From Hallerella sp964397425 (GTDB lineage Bacteria; Fibrobacterota; Fibrobacteria; Fibrobacterales; Fibrobacteraceae), in the NCBI GenBank assembly GCA_964397425.1, contig CAYNID010000010.1, positions 1 through 50,354 on the forward strand: a stretch of 50,354 bases of DNA. The letters are read 5' to 3'. Made by a program: the position numbers and the translations under genes. The notes below the pieces were generated by a model. That model worked only from the letters and a program-made list of their open reading frames with translations. It was not told the DNA's origin and made no database searches. Positions 16,770 through 25,882 of the stretch are shown here, piece after piece (within the stretch, counting starts at the first letter, position 1; every line of letters starts with the position of its first letter).

Positions 16770-18188
16770 TCAAAATTGGAAATACAGGAACGGATTGTAT
16801 GTTTGCGTAAAGAGCGCCAAAACGGCGAACACGAACAGGAGAAACGCTAGAGAAATGCGCGGAACGCTGATTCTTTGACACCAATCGTATGCGCGGAACG
16901 GCATAAAGGCGAAGACCAGCGCGACAATCATGAAGACCACCGAAGACGGCGTGAATATTTCCGCCGAAAGAATCGGATCTGCGGGATTCACCGGACCAAG
17001 TCCCAGCATCGAGCCCCACATTTTGACAGCCGACGGCAAATCCGAAGCCCGGAAAAGCACCCATCCAAACAAGACGATGACTTGCGTCAACAGGATTTGA
17101 AGGACTTTCGGCGCTTTGGAATACAGAGCCTTTTTGCCGTTGAAGCGTTCGATTATCATGAAGAAGGCGTGGAAGAGTCCCCAGCAAATAAATGTCATCG
17201 CCGCTCCATGCCAAACGCCCGAAGCGAACATCACAAGGAACAGGTTCAAATACGTGCGCCTTTTGGACACCCGGTTTCCGCCCAGGGGAATGTAAAGGTA
17301 GTCTTTGAGCCAAGTCGTGAGCGAAATGTGCCAGCGGCTCCAAAATTCAGAAATACTTCCGGAGCGGTAGGGGCCGTTGAAGTTGCGCGGAAAATGAAAT
17401 CCGAGCATGAGTCCCAGTCCAACGGCCATGTCCGAATAAGCGGAAAAGTCAAAATAGATTTGCATCATGTACGCGATGCTTCCCCACCACGAATTGATGA
17501 TGCCCGGATCCGCAGCGCCAAAGACCCGGTCTGCAATCGCTCCGACTTGATTCGCGATGAGAATCTTTTTGGCGAACCCCAAACAAAAATACGTCATGCC
17601 GCGCATCCAGTTTTCCCACGTATGCGTGCGCGTTTCCAATTCTTCGGCGACTGTATTGTAACGGACAATGGGACCGGCGACCAACTGCGGAAAGAGCGAA
17701 ACGTAACAGGCGAATGTCGCAAAATCCTTGACGGGGGGCGCGTCTCCACGCCAAACGTCAATCGTGTAACTCATCGCCTGGAATGTGTAAAACGAAATGC
17801 CCACAGGGAGCAGCACGCGCAAAACAGTGAAAGGCTCGCCGCCACAGATTTGCACAAGGGCATTCACGCCGCCCATGGCGAACATGTAATACTTGAAAAA
17901 TCCGAGCGTTCCCAGATTGACGGCAATGGACACGAAGAGAGAAACATTCCGTTTCGAAGTCGAGGCGCCCGGTGCGGAAATCAGTCGTCCGGCGACATAA
18001 TTCACCAGACTCGTTCCAAACATCAGGAGCACGAGCCACGGCTCCATCCAGCCGTAAAAAACGTAACTGAATACGGTGATGAAAAAATTTAAGGTGGAAT
18101 GCTTCGCTTTACGGGAAACGAGAAAGAAATAGCCGGCAAAAAACAGCGGCAAAAAATAGAAGAGGAAAATTTGCGAGGAAAATACCAT
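16770..18188 (-). CDS. MBOAT-family membrane O-acyltransferase (AlgI-like)
   Basis: This 472-aa polytopic membrane protein resembles AlgI, DltB and PatA. It starts with MVFSSQIFLFYFLPLFF. The family core is present: FDFSAYSDMAVGLGLMLGF, FPRNFNGPY, WHISLTTWLKDYLYIPLGG, and the active-site histidine in GVWHGAAMTFICWG. Such proteins move acyl groups, usually acetyl, across the inner membrane for transfer to extracytoplasmic glycans. It lies 6 bp behind a small secreted protein gene. The usual SGNH/AlgX-type transferase partner is absent nearby, so the acceptor is unknown. Confidence 0.9.
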   Translation of the reverse strand: MVFSSQIFLFYFLPLFFAGYFFLVSRKAKHSTLNFFITVFSYVFYGWMEPWLVLLMFGTSLVNYVAGRLISAPGASTSKRNVSLFVSIAVNLGTLGFFKYYMFAMGGVNALVQICGGEPFTVLRVLLPVGISFYTFQAMSYTIDVWRGDAPPVKDFATFACYVSLFPQLVAGPIVRYNTVAEELETRTHTWENWMRGMTYFCLGFAKKILIANQVGAIADRVFGAADPGIINSWWGSIAYMMQIYFDFSAYSDMAVGLGLMLGFHFPRNFNGPYRSGSISEFWSRWHISLTTWLKDYLYIPLGGNRVSKRRTYLNLFLVMFASGVWHGAAMTFICWGLFHAFFMIIERFNGKKALYSKAPKVLQILLTQVIVLFGWVLFRASDLPSAVKMWGSMLGLGPVNPADPILSAEIFTPSSVVFMIVALVFAFMPFRAYDWCQRISVPRISLAFLLFVFAVLALFTQTYNPFLYFQF

Positions 18189-18194
18189 CGGAAA

Positions 18195-18596
18195 TTATTT
18201 CGCGTTCAAAACTTCGACAGCCAGATAACGCGGAGATTCATCGTCGAAATATTCGTCTTCCACGGCACCGTCGTAATTCCCTTCGAGAGGGAGAAGTTTC
18301 AAAACATGTTTGTCGCCCGCTTTGAACACGCGAACGTCCCCTTTGGATTTGGCAGCCATTTTGTCTGTCACCTGGCCGCGGGCGGTCAGCGGATTGTAAA
18401 CACCCACGAGAATTTCCTTTCCCGAAAATTCGCCATCGATGACCTTCGTGACCTTATACTTCAACACGTAAACGTAATTGTAAAGATCATTCGGAGGCAT
18501 CTTGCCCGGAATTTCGGCAAGTTTCCCTTCGATGGAAATCCCCTCCGCCATGGAAAACGCGAGAGCGGAAAGCAAAATCAACAGAATCTTTTTCAC
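18195..18596 (-). CDS. Small secreted protein of unknown function
   Basis: This 133-aa protein starts at a GTG (18596) with AGAGGT 6-7 nt upstream. It has a clear signal peptide (MKKILLILLSALAFSMAEG). The mature part is small, mixed beta-like and charged, with an acidic DEYFDDESPRY stretch near the end. I do not recognise a family. The 6-bp spacing to the MBOAT gene suggests one operon and a shared job at the envelope, possibly as a periplasmic partner. That is inferred from position only. Confidence 0.75.
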   Translation of the reverse strand: MKKILLILLSALAFSMAEGISIEGKLAEIPGKMPPNDLYNYVYVLKYKVTKVIDGEFSGKEILVGVYNPLTARGQVTDKMAAKSKGDVRVFKAGDKHVLKLLPLEGNYDGAVEDEYFDDESPRYLAVEVLNAK

Positions 18597-18638
18597 AGGA
18601 TACCTCTTGTTCCGGCAAAATATAGATATTTTTGAAGC

Positions 18639-20678
18639 ATGGACCTGTCTTCGATTCCAGGGCTTGGCCCCAAACGCCTCAAGGCTCTTTCCGAATCCGG
18701 CCTGAATTCCGTTTCGGACCTGCTTTACAATGTTCCGCGCACGTGGTTAGACCGTACGCGCCTGAACAAAATTTCGGAAAGCCGCGCCGGGGAAAGCGTC
18801 ATATTTCTCGGAAAAATCGTCCGGGCGGGAATCGTCCGCGGCAGGACTTCGCGCTTTTTGGCGGTCCTAGACGACGGCTCCGGGCAAGTGAGCCTTGTAT
18901 TTTTCCGTGCAGCGAGGCACTGGGGCAAAGAACTCACCGTAGGAACGCGCTGGTGCGCCATCGGAAAACTGGGCGAATACCGCGGTTTGCAACTGGTGCA
19001 TCCCGAAATGCGGAAAATGGACGACGGTGAAGATTTTTCCGGCGGCGTCGAACCCGTTTACACGATTACGGAACAAGAACATTCCGCGAAGATAGAGCAA
19101 AAATTCTTTCGGCAGCTCTATGCGAAAATTTTCGCCATGCCAAACCTTTCCCTCCCGGATTCCCCGCCGAAAGAACTTATCCAGTATATGGGATTAAAGC
19201 CCGTGCTGCAAAATTTGAAAAGTCTGCACATGCCCAAGACTCTTGTCGAAGCGATGCAGGCCAGGCTGCAGTTAAAGAAGATGGAGCTCCTCCCCTTTTG
19301 TCTGCGGATGAACGTCCGCAGGCGCAGCTTGATTATCCGCGGAAAATCCAGGGCTTTGGACTTAAACGCCGTCGCGAACGCCCAAGCCGCACTCCCCTTT
19401 GCGCTGACACAGGCCCAAACTTTCGCCGTGGAGCGGATTTGCGAAGGCCTTTCGGGGAAAAAGCAATTTCACGCCCTGCTGCAAGGCGATGTCGGCAGCG
19501 GAAAAACGGTCGTGGCGATGCTTTCCATGCTGGCCGTCGCGAAAACCGGAGAGCAATGCGCGCTGATGGTGCCTACGGATATTCTGGCAAGGCAGCATTA
19601 CAAAACGCTGAAACCTTTCTTTGAAAAGGAAGGGATTCGCACGGCACTCTTGCTGGGCGCTTGTTCCGCCGCTGAAAAAAAGACTATCTCCGGAGAATTG
19701 CAGATGGGCTTGACGCAGGTCGTCATTGGCACGCATGCGCTCTTTTCCAAGGATGTCCTCTTCAAAGACTTGACCTTTGTCGTCATCGATGAACAGCACC
19801 GATTCGGCGTAAATCAGCGCGAAGCGCTTTTGCAAAAAGGCCATTATCCCGATTTGCTAGTCATGAGCGCCACACCGATTCCGCGGAGCCTGGCCATGAC
19901 CCTTTACGGCGACTTGACTCCAATCGTCCTGAACGAAAAGCCAGCCGGGCGGAAACCAGTCAAAACGCGTTTAGTCGAACCGGCAAAACGCGATTCCATG
20001 AAGCAGTTCTTGCTAAAAGAAGTTCTTTCGGGCAACAGACTTTACTGGGTCGCCAGCCGGGTTGAAATCGATGAAAACGGCAACGCCAAAAGCGTCGATG
20101 AAATCGCCGAAGAGCTCATGAATTTTTCTTCTGACTGGAAAGTCGGCGCCATTCACGGTCAAATGGACGAAGACGAGCGGAACCGCATCTTGAACGAATT
20201 CGCCTGCGGAAAAATCCAAGTGCTGGTCGCCACGACAGTCATCGAAGTCGGCGTGAACGTTCCCGAAGCGAACCTCATGGTCATCGATTCCCCGGACCGA
20301 TTCGGTCTTGCCCAACTGCACCAGTTGCGCGGGCGCGTCGGGCGCGGCGACAAGGATTCTTGGTGTTTTCTCGTCATTGAAACATCGAACCCCGCACACG
20401 AAAGGCTTTCCCGATTCGCCAGTACAGACGATGGTTTTGAAATCGCCGAAATGGACATGCAAGAACGCGGAGCTGGAAACTTGGAAGGGAACGAGCAGAG
20501 CGGCGCATGGCTATTCCGCTGGTTCGACTGGATCCAAGACAAAAACCAGATTCAAAAAATGCTGGATTTGGCAGAAGACATTTTGGACAACAAGCCGGGA
20601 TTTTCCCCAGAGGTCCTGGAAAAAATTCAAAAATGGTACGCCGCCATTCCCCGCGGAAACGAAGACGGCGTCCACTGA
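18639..20678 (+). CDS. recG: ATP-dependent DNA helicase RecG
   Basis: This superfamily 2 helicase (679 aa, usual length) remodels stalled replication forks and branched recombination intermediates. The N-terminal wedge/OB part is followed by Walker A GDVGSGKTVVAM, the DEQHRFGVNQR box, MSATPIPRSLAMTLYGDL, and helicase C motifs (VGVNVPEANLMVIDSPDRFGL cut to VGVNVPEANLMV here; LRGRVGRGD). The C-terminus has the RecG-type QERGAGNLEGNEQSG. The ATG at 18639 has no ribosome site but lies exactly 6 nt after a TATTTT box (18627-18632), so the mRNA is probably leaderless. It is divergent from the MBOAT operon across 42 bp. Confidence 0.96.
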   Translation: MDLSSIPGLGPKRLKALSESGLNSVSDLLYNVPRTWLDRTRLNKISESRAGESVIFLGKIVRAGIVRGRTSRFLAVLDDGSGQVSLVFFRAARHWGKELTVGTRWCAIGKLGEYRGLQLVHPEMRKMDDGEDFSGGVEPVYTITEQEHSAKIEQKFFRQLYAKIFAMPNLSLPDSPPKELIQYMGLKPVLQNLKSLHMPKTLVEAMQARLQLKKMELLPFCLRMNVRRRSLIIRGKSRALDLNAVANAQAALPFALTQAQTFAVERICEGLSGKKQFHALLQGDVGSGKTVVAMLSMLAVAKTGEQCALMVPTDILARQHYKTLKPFFEKEGIRTALLLGACSAAEKKTISGELQMGLTQVVIGTHALFSKDVLFKDLTFVVIDEQHRFGVNQREALLQKGHYPDLLVMSATPIPRSLAMTLYGDLTPIVLNEKPAGRKPVKTRLVEPAKRDSMKQFLLKEVLSGNRLYWVASRVEIDENGNAKSVDEIAEELMNFSSDWKVGAIHGQMDEDERNRILNEFACGKIQVLVATTVIEVGVNVPEANLMVIDSPDRFGLAQLHQLRGRVGRGDKDSWCFLVIETSNPAHERLSRFASTDDGFEIAEMDMQERGAGNLEGNEQSGAWLFRWFDWIQDKNQIQKMLDLAEDILDNKPGFSPEVLEKIQKWYAAIPRGNEDGVH

Positions 20679-20689
20679 GCCGTTTTTGA

Positions 20690-21000
20690 AAATGAGAAAT
20701 TAGAAATGAGGAGTTAGGAGTTTGAAGTGTGGAGAGTGGAGTGTATAATTCGGAATGCGGAATTGTGAGCTGTGGACGGGAAACTCTTTTTAATGGGATT
20801 TTTAACGGGAAGCCTTTTCTGCTGTGTGGTGAATTTTGCATGATTTTACTGTAAAAGAGGAACCGTTTTCGCCGAATGGAAATTTGTTCGAAGTTGACTC
20901 AAACGGCGAACTTTTTTTGTGACGTGTGCGCGGTTCGGTTTGAATAATGTGGAATGCGTAATTCGGAATTGAACTGTGAACGGGAAATTTTTTGTGTGGA
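20690..21000. repeat. Dispersed intergenic repeat copy
   Basis: The 380-bp gap between recG and the metallopeptidase gene holds the same purine-rich GGAGT/TTAGAAATGAGG run, GGAATGCGGAATTG words, GTGGACGGGAAACT, and AAGCCTTTTCTGC as the copy at 8930-9560, in the same orientation. It is single-copy here and more diverged. It has no supported gene. Confidence 0.75.
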
Positions 21001-21015
21001 ATTTTCTCGATAGCA

Positions 21016-21040
21016 AAAGGCCCCCGCTTTCGGGGGAGCC
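21016..21040 (-). terminator. Terminator after the metallopeptidase gene
   Basis: CCCCCG and CGGGGG arms (21021-21036) around a CTTT loop, with outer GG/CC, are followed on minus by CCTTTTGC. It sits 20 bp beyond the stop. Confidence 0.8.
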
Positions 21041-21059
21041 AAAAAGAGAGATGAAAAAC

Positions 21060-23330
21060 TTATTTGTAAAAGCGCAGGCTTTGAACGCCGTGGGGCGTTT
21101 TCCCCATCAGGATATAATTTCCCGATGACAAGCCGGAAAGGGAAACGGTCGAAAATCCGGCAGACACATTCAGCGAAAAAAGAATTTGCCCTTTCAAATC
21201 CGCGACAGACAGCCGATGCATTCCCTGAGGAATCCGAACATTCAAACAGTCGCCTTCGCGCAAGGCATGCAATTTGCCCGGTAACTTGGCAAATCCCAGC
21301 AAGGCGGCGCATTCTTCTAAATCATACCAAGCCGCGCCGCTGATGTCGGCTGTCACTTCGGGCTGCGGCTCTGTACGGTTCGCCCCGTAATTTGCGTCCG
21401 AAAGCATTCCATCATCAACCATGCCGTAAAAAACGCCTTTGGAAATCGCCTGCGTAAAGTTGTTTTCCAAGTCCCCGCGCAATTCCGCGGCGCCATTGAC
21501 AGTTTTGTCCGTCAAAGCCCACATGACGCCGTAAACTTTCGCATTGCCCGAAACGGAACTGTTGACGATAACCGAGAGCGCGCCCACCTCTGCGTTTTCG
21601 GAAATGTTTCCGCTGACAAGCCACGCATCGTCTTCGAGAACGGCGTTTCCGCTGATCGTTCCCGATGTGACCAGCGCACGGCCTCGGACAATGGCATTGC
21701 CGTCAACCATTCCCCCATCGATGACCGCAAAATCTTCTATCCGGGCTTCCCCACCGACGGTTCCGCCGTTGACGACCGCGTTCGGCCCTACATAAGCCGT
21801 CGAAGCGACACTCGCACCGGCGCGGACCCAGCCGCCGCCGTTTTGATGGCGCGCATAATCCGAAAGATTTTTCGGAACCCAGGCGTCGGATTGGAAACCT
21901 TCCGCTTTGCCGTTTACGATTTCAACCATGTAAGGGTAACGGTAAATGCTGTAATAAAACTGGTCCCAGAGAATCGTGTGCATTTGAGACGGAGCCGCCG
22001 CGACTGCCAGCCAAAGCGCCTTGTCCCCGGACTTTGTTTCGATTTGCAAATTCCCCGCCGTATCCAGTTTCATTTCACTATACCGCGGAGTCCCGTCTTC
22101 CCCTTCGGCGACAAGCCCAAAAGCCCATTGACTGGCCGCCTCCGGAATCGTGTCCGGTGACATGTTGCACCACCGATAGACTTTATCGTAATAATCCGTG
22201 TTGGTGCTGAAACAGGCGTAGCCGTTGAGCGTTTTTTGATGCTGGACGATTCCGCGGAATTTGACAGTCACTGTTCCCGGAGCATCCGGATAAATGCGGA
22301 CCAAATTATATCCAAAACGCTGCGGAGCCCAGTAACTTGGCGAAATGTAACGGTTGTGCGCAGAATCCAGCCGGTTTAACATCGTCACTCTCGGATGCCT
22401 GCGGTAAAGATCGCCCCATCCGCCCGCAGTCCGGCGCGTCGCCAGTTCGTAATCTCCCCACGTTTTTTTGTATAACGTTTTCTTTGCCGACGCGTATTCG
22501 AGGGTTGCGTTTTTCATGGCAAACCATCCAAATTGACGATTCAACGAATCGAGATTCCAATCATAAGCCATCAACATGGCGCTGAAGGGCGTTTGATGCA
22601 TTCGCGCTTCGGAGCCATCGTCCCGGACCGATTCTGTCCAAATGCGGTTGACTTTCGCCGCTCCCGCGTGACCGCCGCCAAAGACTTCTTTGAGATGTTC
22701 AAAAAATTGCCAGTTGCAATAGCGGTCACGTGTCGAACCGTAATACAGATAGGGGAAATTGATGAGCGCCTCGGAACAGTAATGCGCGTCTGTCGGGTAA
22801 ACCTGGTGCGCCATCCAGTTTGCATGTGATTCCGCAATCCATCCCGTATGCGAATTGTTCCCCATCCACCCGGCGACGCCTTGTAAACCGTGGGCGTATT
22901 CATGCGCAAGGCCCCAATTATCCGAAAGCGAAGAACTTCCTATCCAAAGTCCCGGCGAGCATTCTCCGTTTAAGCAAGCTTCATCGTTCGTGCCACCGTA
23001 AAGCGCGCCCATCTGGGAGCCATCGAATATGTAAGCGACACTTTTGAACTTGGAATCGGCGGAACCGGGCTGCGGATACATCCATTTCAGGGAATCGTGG
23101 TAAATGGAAAAAATGTTTTCCAACGTCGCCAGGGCGGCCTCCGCGTCTGCCGAAGATACGGACACGTTATTCGCCGTCCCATTGTCAAAAGTCGCCTTTT
23201 TGCAAATTTCAAAATGCGGAGAAGACGCCAAAAGTTGATGTCCCTTCGATTCACACACGCCATTCCACGAAACGGCTTCCGCAAACGAGAATCCCAGCGT
23301 CAACGCCGCCAAGAATCCGAAACTCTTCAT
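21060..23330 (-). CDS. Secreted Svx-like metallopeptidase with hexapeptide repeats
   Basis: This is a 756-aa exported protein. The start at 23330 is set by GGAGGCCTT and a signal peptide MKSFGFLAALTLGFSFAEA. The N-terminal half resembles the Svx/AvrXca (DUF6055) group, with zinc motif HEYAHGLQG (HExxH) and the downstream WIAESHANWMAHQ. The middle is beta-rich. About residues 530-620 hold hexapeptide repeats (AYVGPNAVVNGG, ISGNAVLEDDAWLVSG), as in left-handed beta-helices. The C-terminus (MHRLSVADLKGQILF, then SGNYILMG) is a type-IX-like sorting tail similar to that of the GH74 protein. It probably acts on plant or surface proteins or glycoproteins. Peptidase activity is inferred from the motif only. 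Confidence 0.78.
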   Translation of the reverse strand: MKSFGFLAALTLGFSFAEAVSWNGVCESKGHQLLASSPHFEICKKATFDNGTANNVSVSSADAEAALATLENIFSIYHDSLKWMYPQPGSADSKFKSVAYIFDGSQMGALYGGTNDEACLNGECSPGLWIGSSSLSDNWGLAHEYAHGLQGVAGWMGNNSHTGWIAESHANWMAHQVYPTDAHYCSEALINFPYLYYGSTRDRYCNWQFFEHLKEVFGGGHAGAAKVNRIWTESVRDDGSEARMHQTPFSAMLMAYDWNLDSLNRQFGWFAMKNATLEYASAKKTLYKKTWGDYELATRRTAGGWGDLYRRHPRVTMLNRLDSAHNRYISPSYWAPQRFGYNLVRIYPDAPGTVTVKFRGIVQHQKTLNGYACFSTNTDYYDKVYRWCNMSPDTIPEAASQWAFGLVAEGEDGTPRYSEMKLDTAGNLQIETKSGDKALWLAVAAAPSQMHTILWDQFYYSIYRYPYMVEIVNGKAEGFQSDAWVPKNLSDYARHQNGGGWVRAGASVASTAYVGPNAVVNGGTVGGEARIEDFAVIDGGMVDGNAIVRGRALVTSGTISGNAVLEDDAWLVSGNISENAEVGALSVIVNSSVSGNAKVYGVMWALTDKTVNGAAELRGDLENNFTQAISKGVFYGMVDDGMLSDANYGANRTEPQPEVTADISGAAWYDLEECAALLGFAKLPGKLHALREGDCLNVRIPQGMHRLSVADLKGQILFSLNVSAGFSTVSLSGLSSGNYILMGKTPHGVQSLRFYK

Positions 23331-23453
23331 AAGGCCTCCTTCGCCTAAATCCTCCCGTAATCTAGTTGGATTTTTCCTTTGCAAACATTCCATGTCCAGA
23401 AAAGTGTGTTGTCAACGTGTAAAAAAGCCGCCGATTTTCACAATATCTATTTT

Positions 23454-25043
23454 ATGAACATGTCCAAAAAGCGGAAAATCAGACTTCAAAAGCGCAAAAT
23501 TTCAACGGTTCTGCTTTACAGCCGGATTGTCCTCATCGCCGTGATGCTAATCATCCAGCTGATTTATTACATCCACTTTTGCCTTTGGATTTCCCCGAAT
23601 GCGGAATACTTCCTCACGATAAGCATCGCTTCCAGCGTACTCTTCACCGTTTACCTGGTGAATACCAAACAAAAGACGGATTTCAAAATGGCGTGGATGC
23701 TGCCCGTGCTGCTATTCCCCATTGCCGCGATTCCCCTCTACTTTTTGACACGTTACAATCGCGGACGGCGGCGCATCCAGATAAAAATCGCCGAAACGAA
23801 AGCTGTCACCAACAGGCACACGGCTTATCTCGAACGCGAAATGGGCGATTCGACAATCCGCGAATATCCGGAAATCCGCGACTTGGCCGCATACCTGCGG
23901 AGCGAGGAACATTTTCCGGGCTTCACGCAAAACCGCACAGACTATTATCCAAGCGGAGAAGCCGCGTTCCCCGCCATGATTGAAGAATTGAAAAAGGCGG
24001 AGCGGTTCATCTTTTTGGACTACTTCATCATCGACATCGGTTCCATGTGGAATCGGATTTTGAACATCCTCGCCGAAAAAGCGGCGAAGGGCGTGCAGGT
24101 CCGCATCCTGTTCGACAGCATCGGATCGGTGAGCATCGCCTCGCGGAGGTTCCGAAAGACTCTTTCCGATTTGGGTATCGAAGTCCGCGAATTCATGCCG
24201 ATGATTCCAGTCTTCAACATGAGCTTGAACAACCGCGACCACCACAAAATCATGGACATCGACGGGCGCATCGTATTTACAGGTGGAGTCAACCTCACCG
24301 ATGAATACATCAACCTAGAACATCGGCGGTTCGCTTATTGGAAAGATTGCGTCCTCCGGATAGAAGGCTCTTCCGCCATTTCGTTCACCAAAATGTTCCT
24401 GCAAATTTGGCATACGCAAGAACGCAACGTGACAGGCCTCGAAGCAGATTGCGCGGAATTTTTGCAGGTCCATTACAAAAAATTCCCGGTTCAAGGAGCG
24501 GTGTTCCCCTATGCCGACGATGATTACAACTCACAGGAACTGGCTCAAAACGTCTACGCCTACATTCTCGGAAAAGCCGAAAGATATGTCCACATCGTAT
24601 CCCCGTATTTGATTCTGGACGAAACGATGACGAATGCGCTCATCTTTGCCGCCGAACGCGGAATCGACGTCTGCATCGTGATTCCCGCCGCCTACGACCA
24701 TTACATTGTACACTGCGTCGGGATGCGGTTCGCCAAAACGCTACTCCAACACGGCGTGCGCATTTACCTTTACCAAAACGGATTCATCCATTCGAAGATT
24801 TTCGTCGCCGATGACACCATGGGAACCATCGGATCGGTGAACCTCGATTACCGCAGCTTTTATTACCACTTCGAATGCGGTGCGTTCTTGTATCAAACGC
24901 GGACCTTGGCGGACATAGAAGCGGATTTCGAAAAAATCCGCTCCGAAAGCGCAGAACTGACTTTGGAAACTTACCGGAAGCGCATTCCACGCTTCCGCAG
25001 GGCCGTCGGCTGGCTTTGCAAAATCGCCGCCCCGATGCTTTGA
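23454..25043 (+). CDS. cls: Cardiolipin synthase, phospholipase D type
   Basis: This bacterial-type cardiolipin synthase (about 529 aa) joins two phosphatidylglycerols. After a basic N-terminus come two membrane segments (about residues 20-40 and 48-80 counting the loop). Two phospholipase-D HKD motifs follow: HHKIMDIDGRIVFTGGVN and HSKIFVADDTMGTIGSVN. Candidate starts are ATG 23454 and ATG 23460 (MSKKRK). Neither has a ribosome site; TATTTT at 23448-23453 lies exactly 6 nt before the second, favouring leaderless initiation at 23460. It converges on purO with the stop codons one base apart. Confidence 0.92.
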   Translation: MNMSKKRKIRLQKRKISTVLLYSRIVLIAVMLIIQLIYYIHFCLWISPNAEYFLTISIASSVLFTVYLVNTKQKTDFKMAWMLPVLLFPIAAIPLYFLTRYNRGRRRIQIKIAETKAVTNRHTAYLEREMGDSTIREYPEIRDLAAYLRSEEHFPGFTQNRTDYYPSGEAAFPAMIEELKKAERFIFLDYFIIDIGSMWNRILNILAEKAAKGVQVRILFDSIGSVSIASRRFRKTLSDLGIEVREFMPMIPVFNMSLNNRDHHKIMDIDGRIVFTGGVNLTDEYINLEHRRFAYWKDCVLRIEGSSAISFTKMFLQIWHTQERNVTGLEADCAEFLQVHYKKFPVQGAVFPYADDDYNSQELAQNVYAYILGKAERYVHIVSPYLILDETMTNALIFAAERGIDVCIVIPAAYDHYIVHCVGMRFAKTLLQHGVRIYLYQNGFIHSKIFVADDTMGTIGSVNLDYRSFYYHFECGAFLYQTRTLADIEADFEKIRSESAELTLETYRKRIPRFRRAVGWLCKIAAPML

Positions 25044-25044
25044 C

Positions 25045-25776
25045 TTACGCCAGTTTGTTGCGGATGAACGTCTTCGCCGCAAAGGATTCCCTGTCAATCC
25101 ATTTCACCAACAAGGAAACTTTGTTGTCCGCGTTCAAGGCGTTCCAATATGCGTCGAGAGTCTTTTCCGCGGAATCGAATATCGGCATCCACAGCGGAAC
25201 GCCCGCAAAAGAAGGAATCGGACTACCGTCTGTCACATACGTCGAAACGAAATGTCCCAATCCGGGGAGGGACTTTTCATAACCGAACGTTTCGCGGATG
25301 CAGCCGGCGTTTTCCGTATTGTCTTCGGACTTGAGTATCGAAAGTTGATAAACGTAAGGCGCCGGGTCGCGGTAAGTGATGCCGGAAATGCGCGGCGTGA
25401 AGTTCGGAGCATCGTCTTCGTATTCCCGGGTGGCAAGCGCGCTTTCAAACGTGCCCCCCAGACGCAACGCGTCATAAACGGTGTCGGTCTGGTCTCCGTT
25501 CGTGATGATGTGGGCACCGGGCAAATGCCTTGCCGGATAATAAATAATGAGATGCGGATCGGTGAGCTTGCTTTCGTCAAACGCCTTCGTTTTGACAAAG
25601 CCCGAATATTCCAGTTCAAAAACCCGATTCCGGCTGTTCACGCTGCGGCCCATGATCCAATAAACCTGTACAAGGGACTTGCCATCTGGAGACGTTCCAA
25701 GCACGATGCCGCGGCCCGGATAAGGATTCCGGGAAAGGGTTTCAAAATTTTTTTGTGCCTTGATAGCGTAATCCAT
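25045..25776 (-). CDS. IMP cyclohydrolase, PurO (archaeal) family
   Basis: This 243-aa protein starts at ATG 25776 with AGAGGTTCTCC upstream. The pattern NPYPGRGIVLG, YWIMGRSVNSRNR, ITNGDQTDTVYD and DDAPNFTPRISG matches the PurO-type IMP cyclohydrolase family (PF07826), which closes the purine ring from FAICAR to IMP in archaea. Most bacteria use the PurH C-terminal/N-terminal fusion instead. It has its own promoter and no purine neighbours. Activity in purine synthesis is likely but unproven; whether the genome also has purH cannot be seen. Confidence 0.8.
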   Translation of the reverse strand: MDYAIKAQKNFETLSRNPYPGRGIVLGTSPDGKSLVQVYWIMGRSVNSRNRVFELEYSGFVKTKAFDESKLTDPHLIIYYPARHLPGAHIITNGDQTDTVYDALRLGGTFESALATREYEDDAPNFTPRISGITYRDPAPYVYQLSILKSEDNTENAGCIRETFGYEKSLPGLGHFVSTYVTDGSPIPSFAGVPLWMPIFDSAEKTLDAYWNALNADNKVSLLVKWIDRESFAAKTFIRNKLA

Positions 25777-25806
25777 GGAGAACCTCTTGATGTGTGTTTT
25801 GTTCCA

Positions 25807-25835
25807 AATGTAGAAATTGACGGCGGAAAAGACAA
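25807..25835 (-). promoter_or_regulatory. Promoter of the purO-like gene
   Basis: On minus, TTGTCT (25835-25830) and TACATT (25812-25807) are separated by 17 bp, about 31 bp before the ATG. The -35 box abuts the T run of the preceding terminator. Confidence 0.6.
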
Positions 25836-25860
25836 AAACCGCCGGAAAATCCGGCGGTTT
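25836..25860 (-). terminator. Terminator after the OmpA-family gene
   Basis: Perfect 10-bp arms AAACCGCCGG and CCGGCGGTTT with a 5-nt loop lie 23 bp past the OmpA stop. They are followed on minus by TTTTTGTC, whose end is the -35 region of the next gene. Confidence 0.88.
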
Positions 25861-25882
25861 CAGAAGATTCTTCGTCAAAGGA

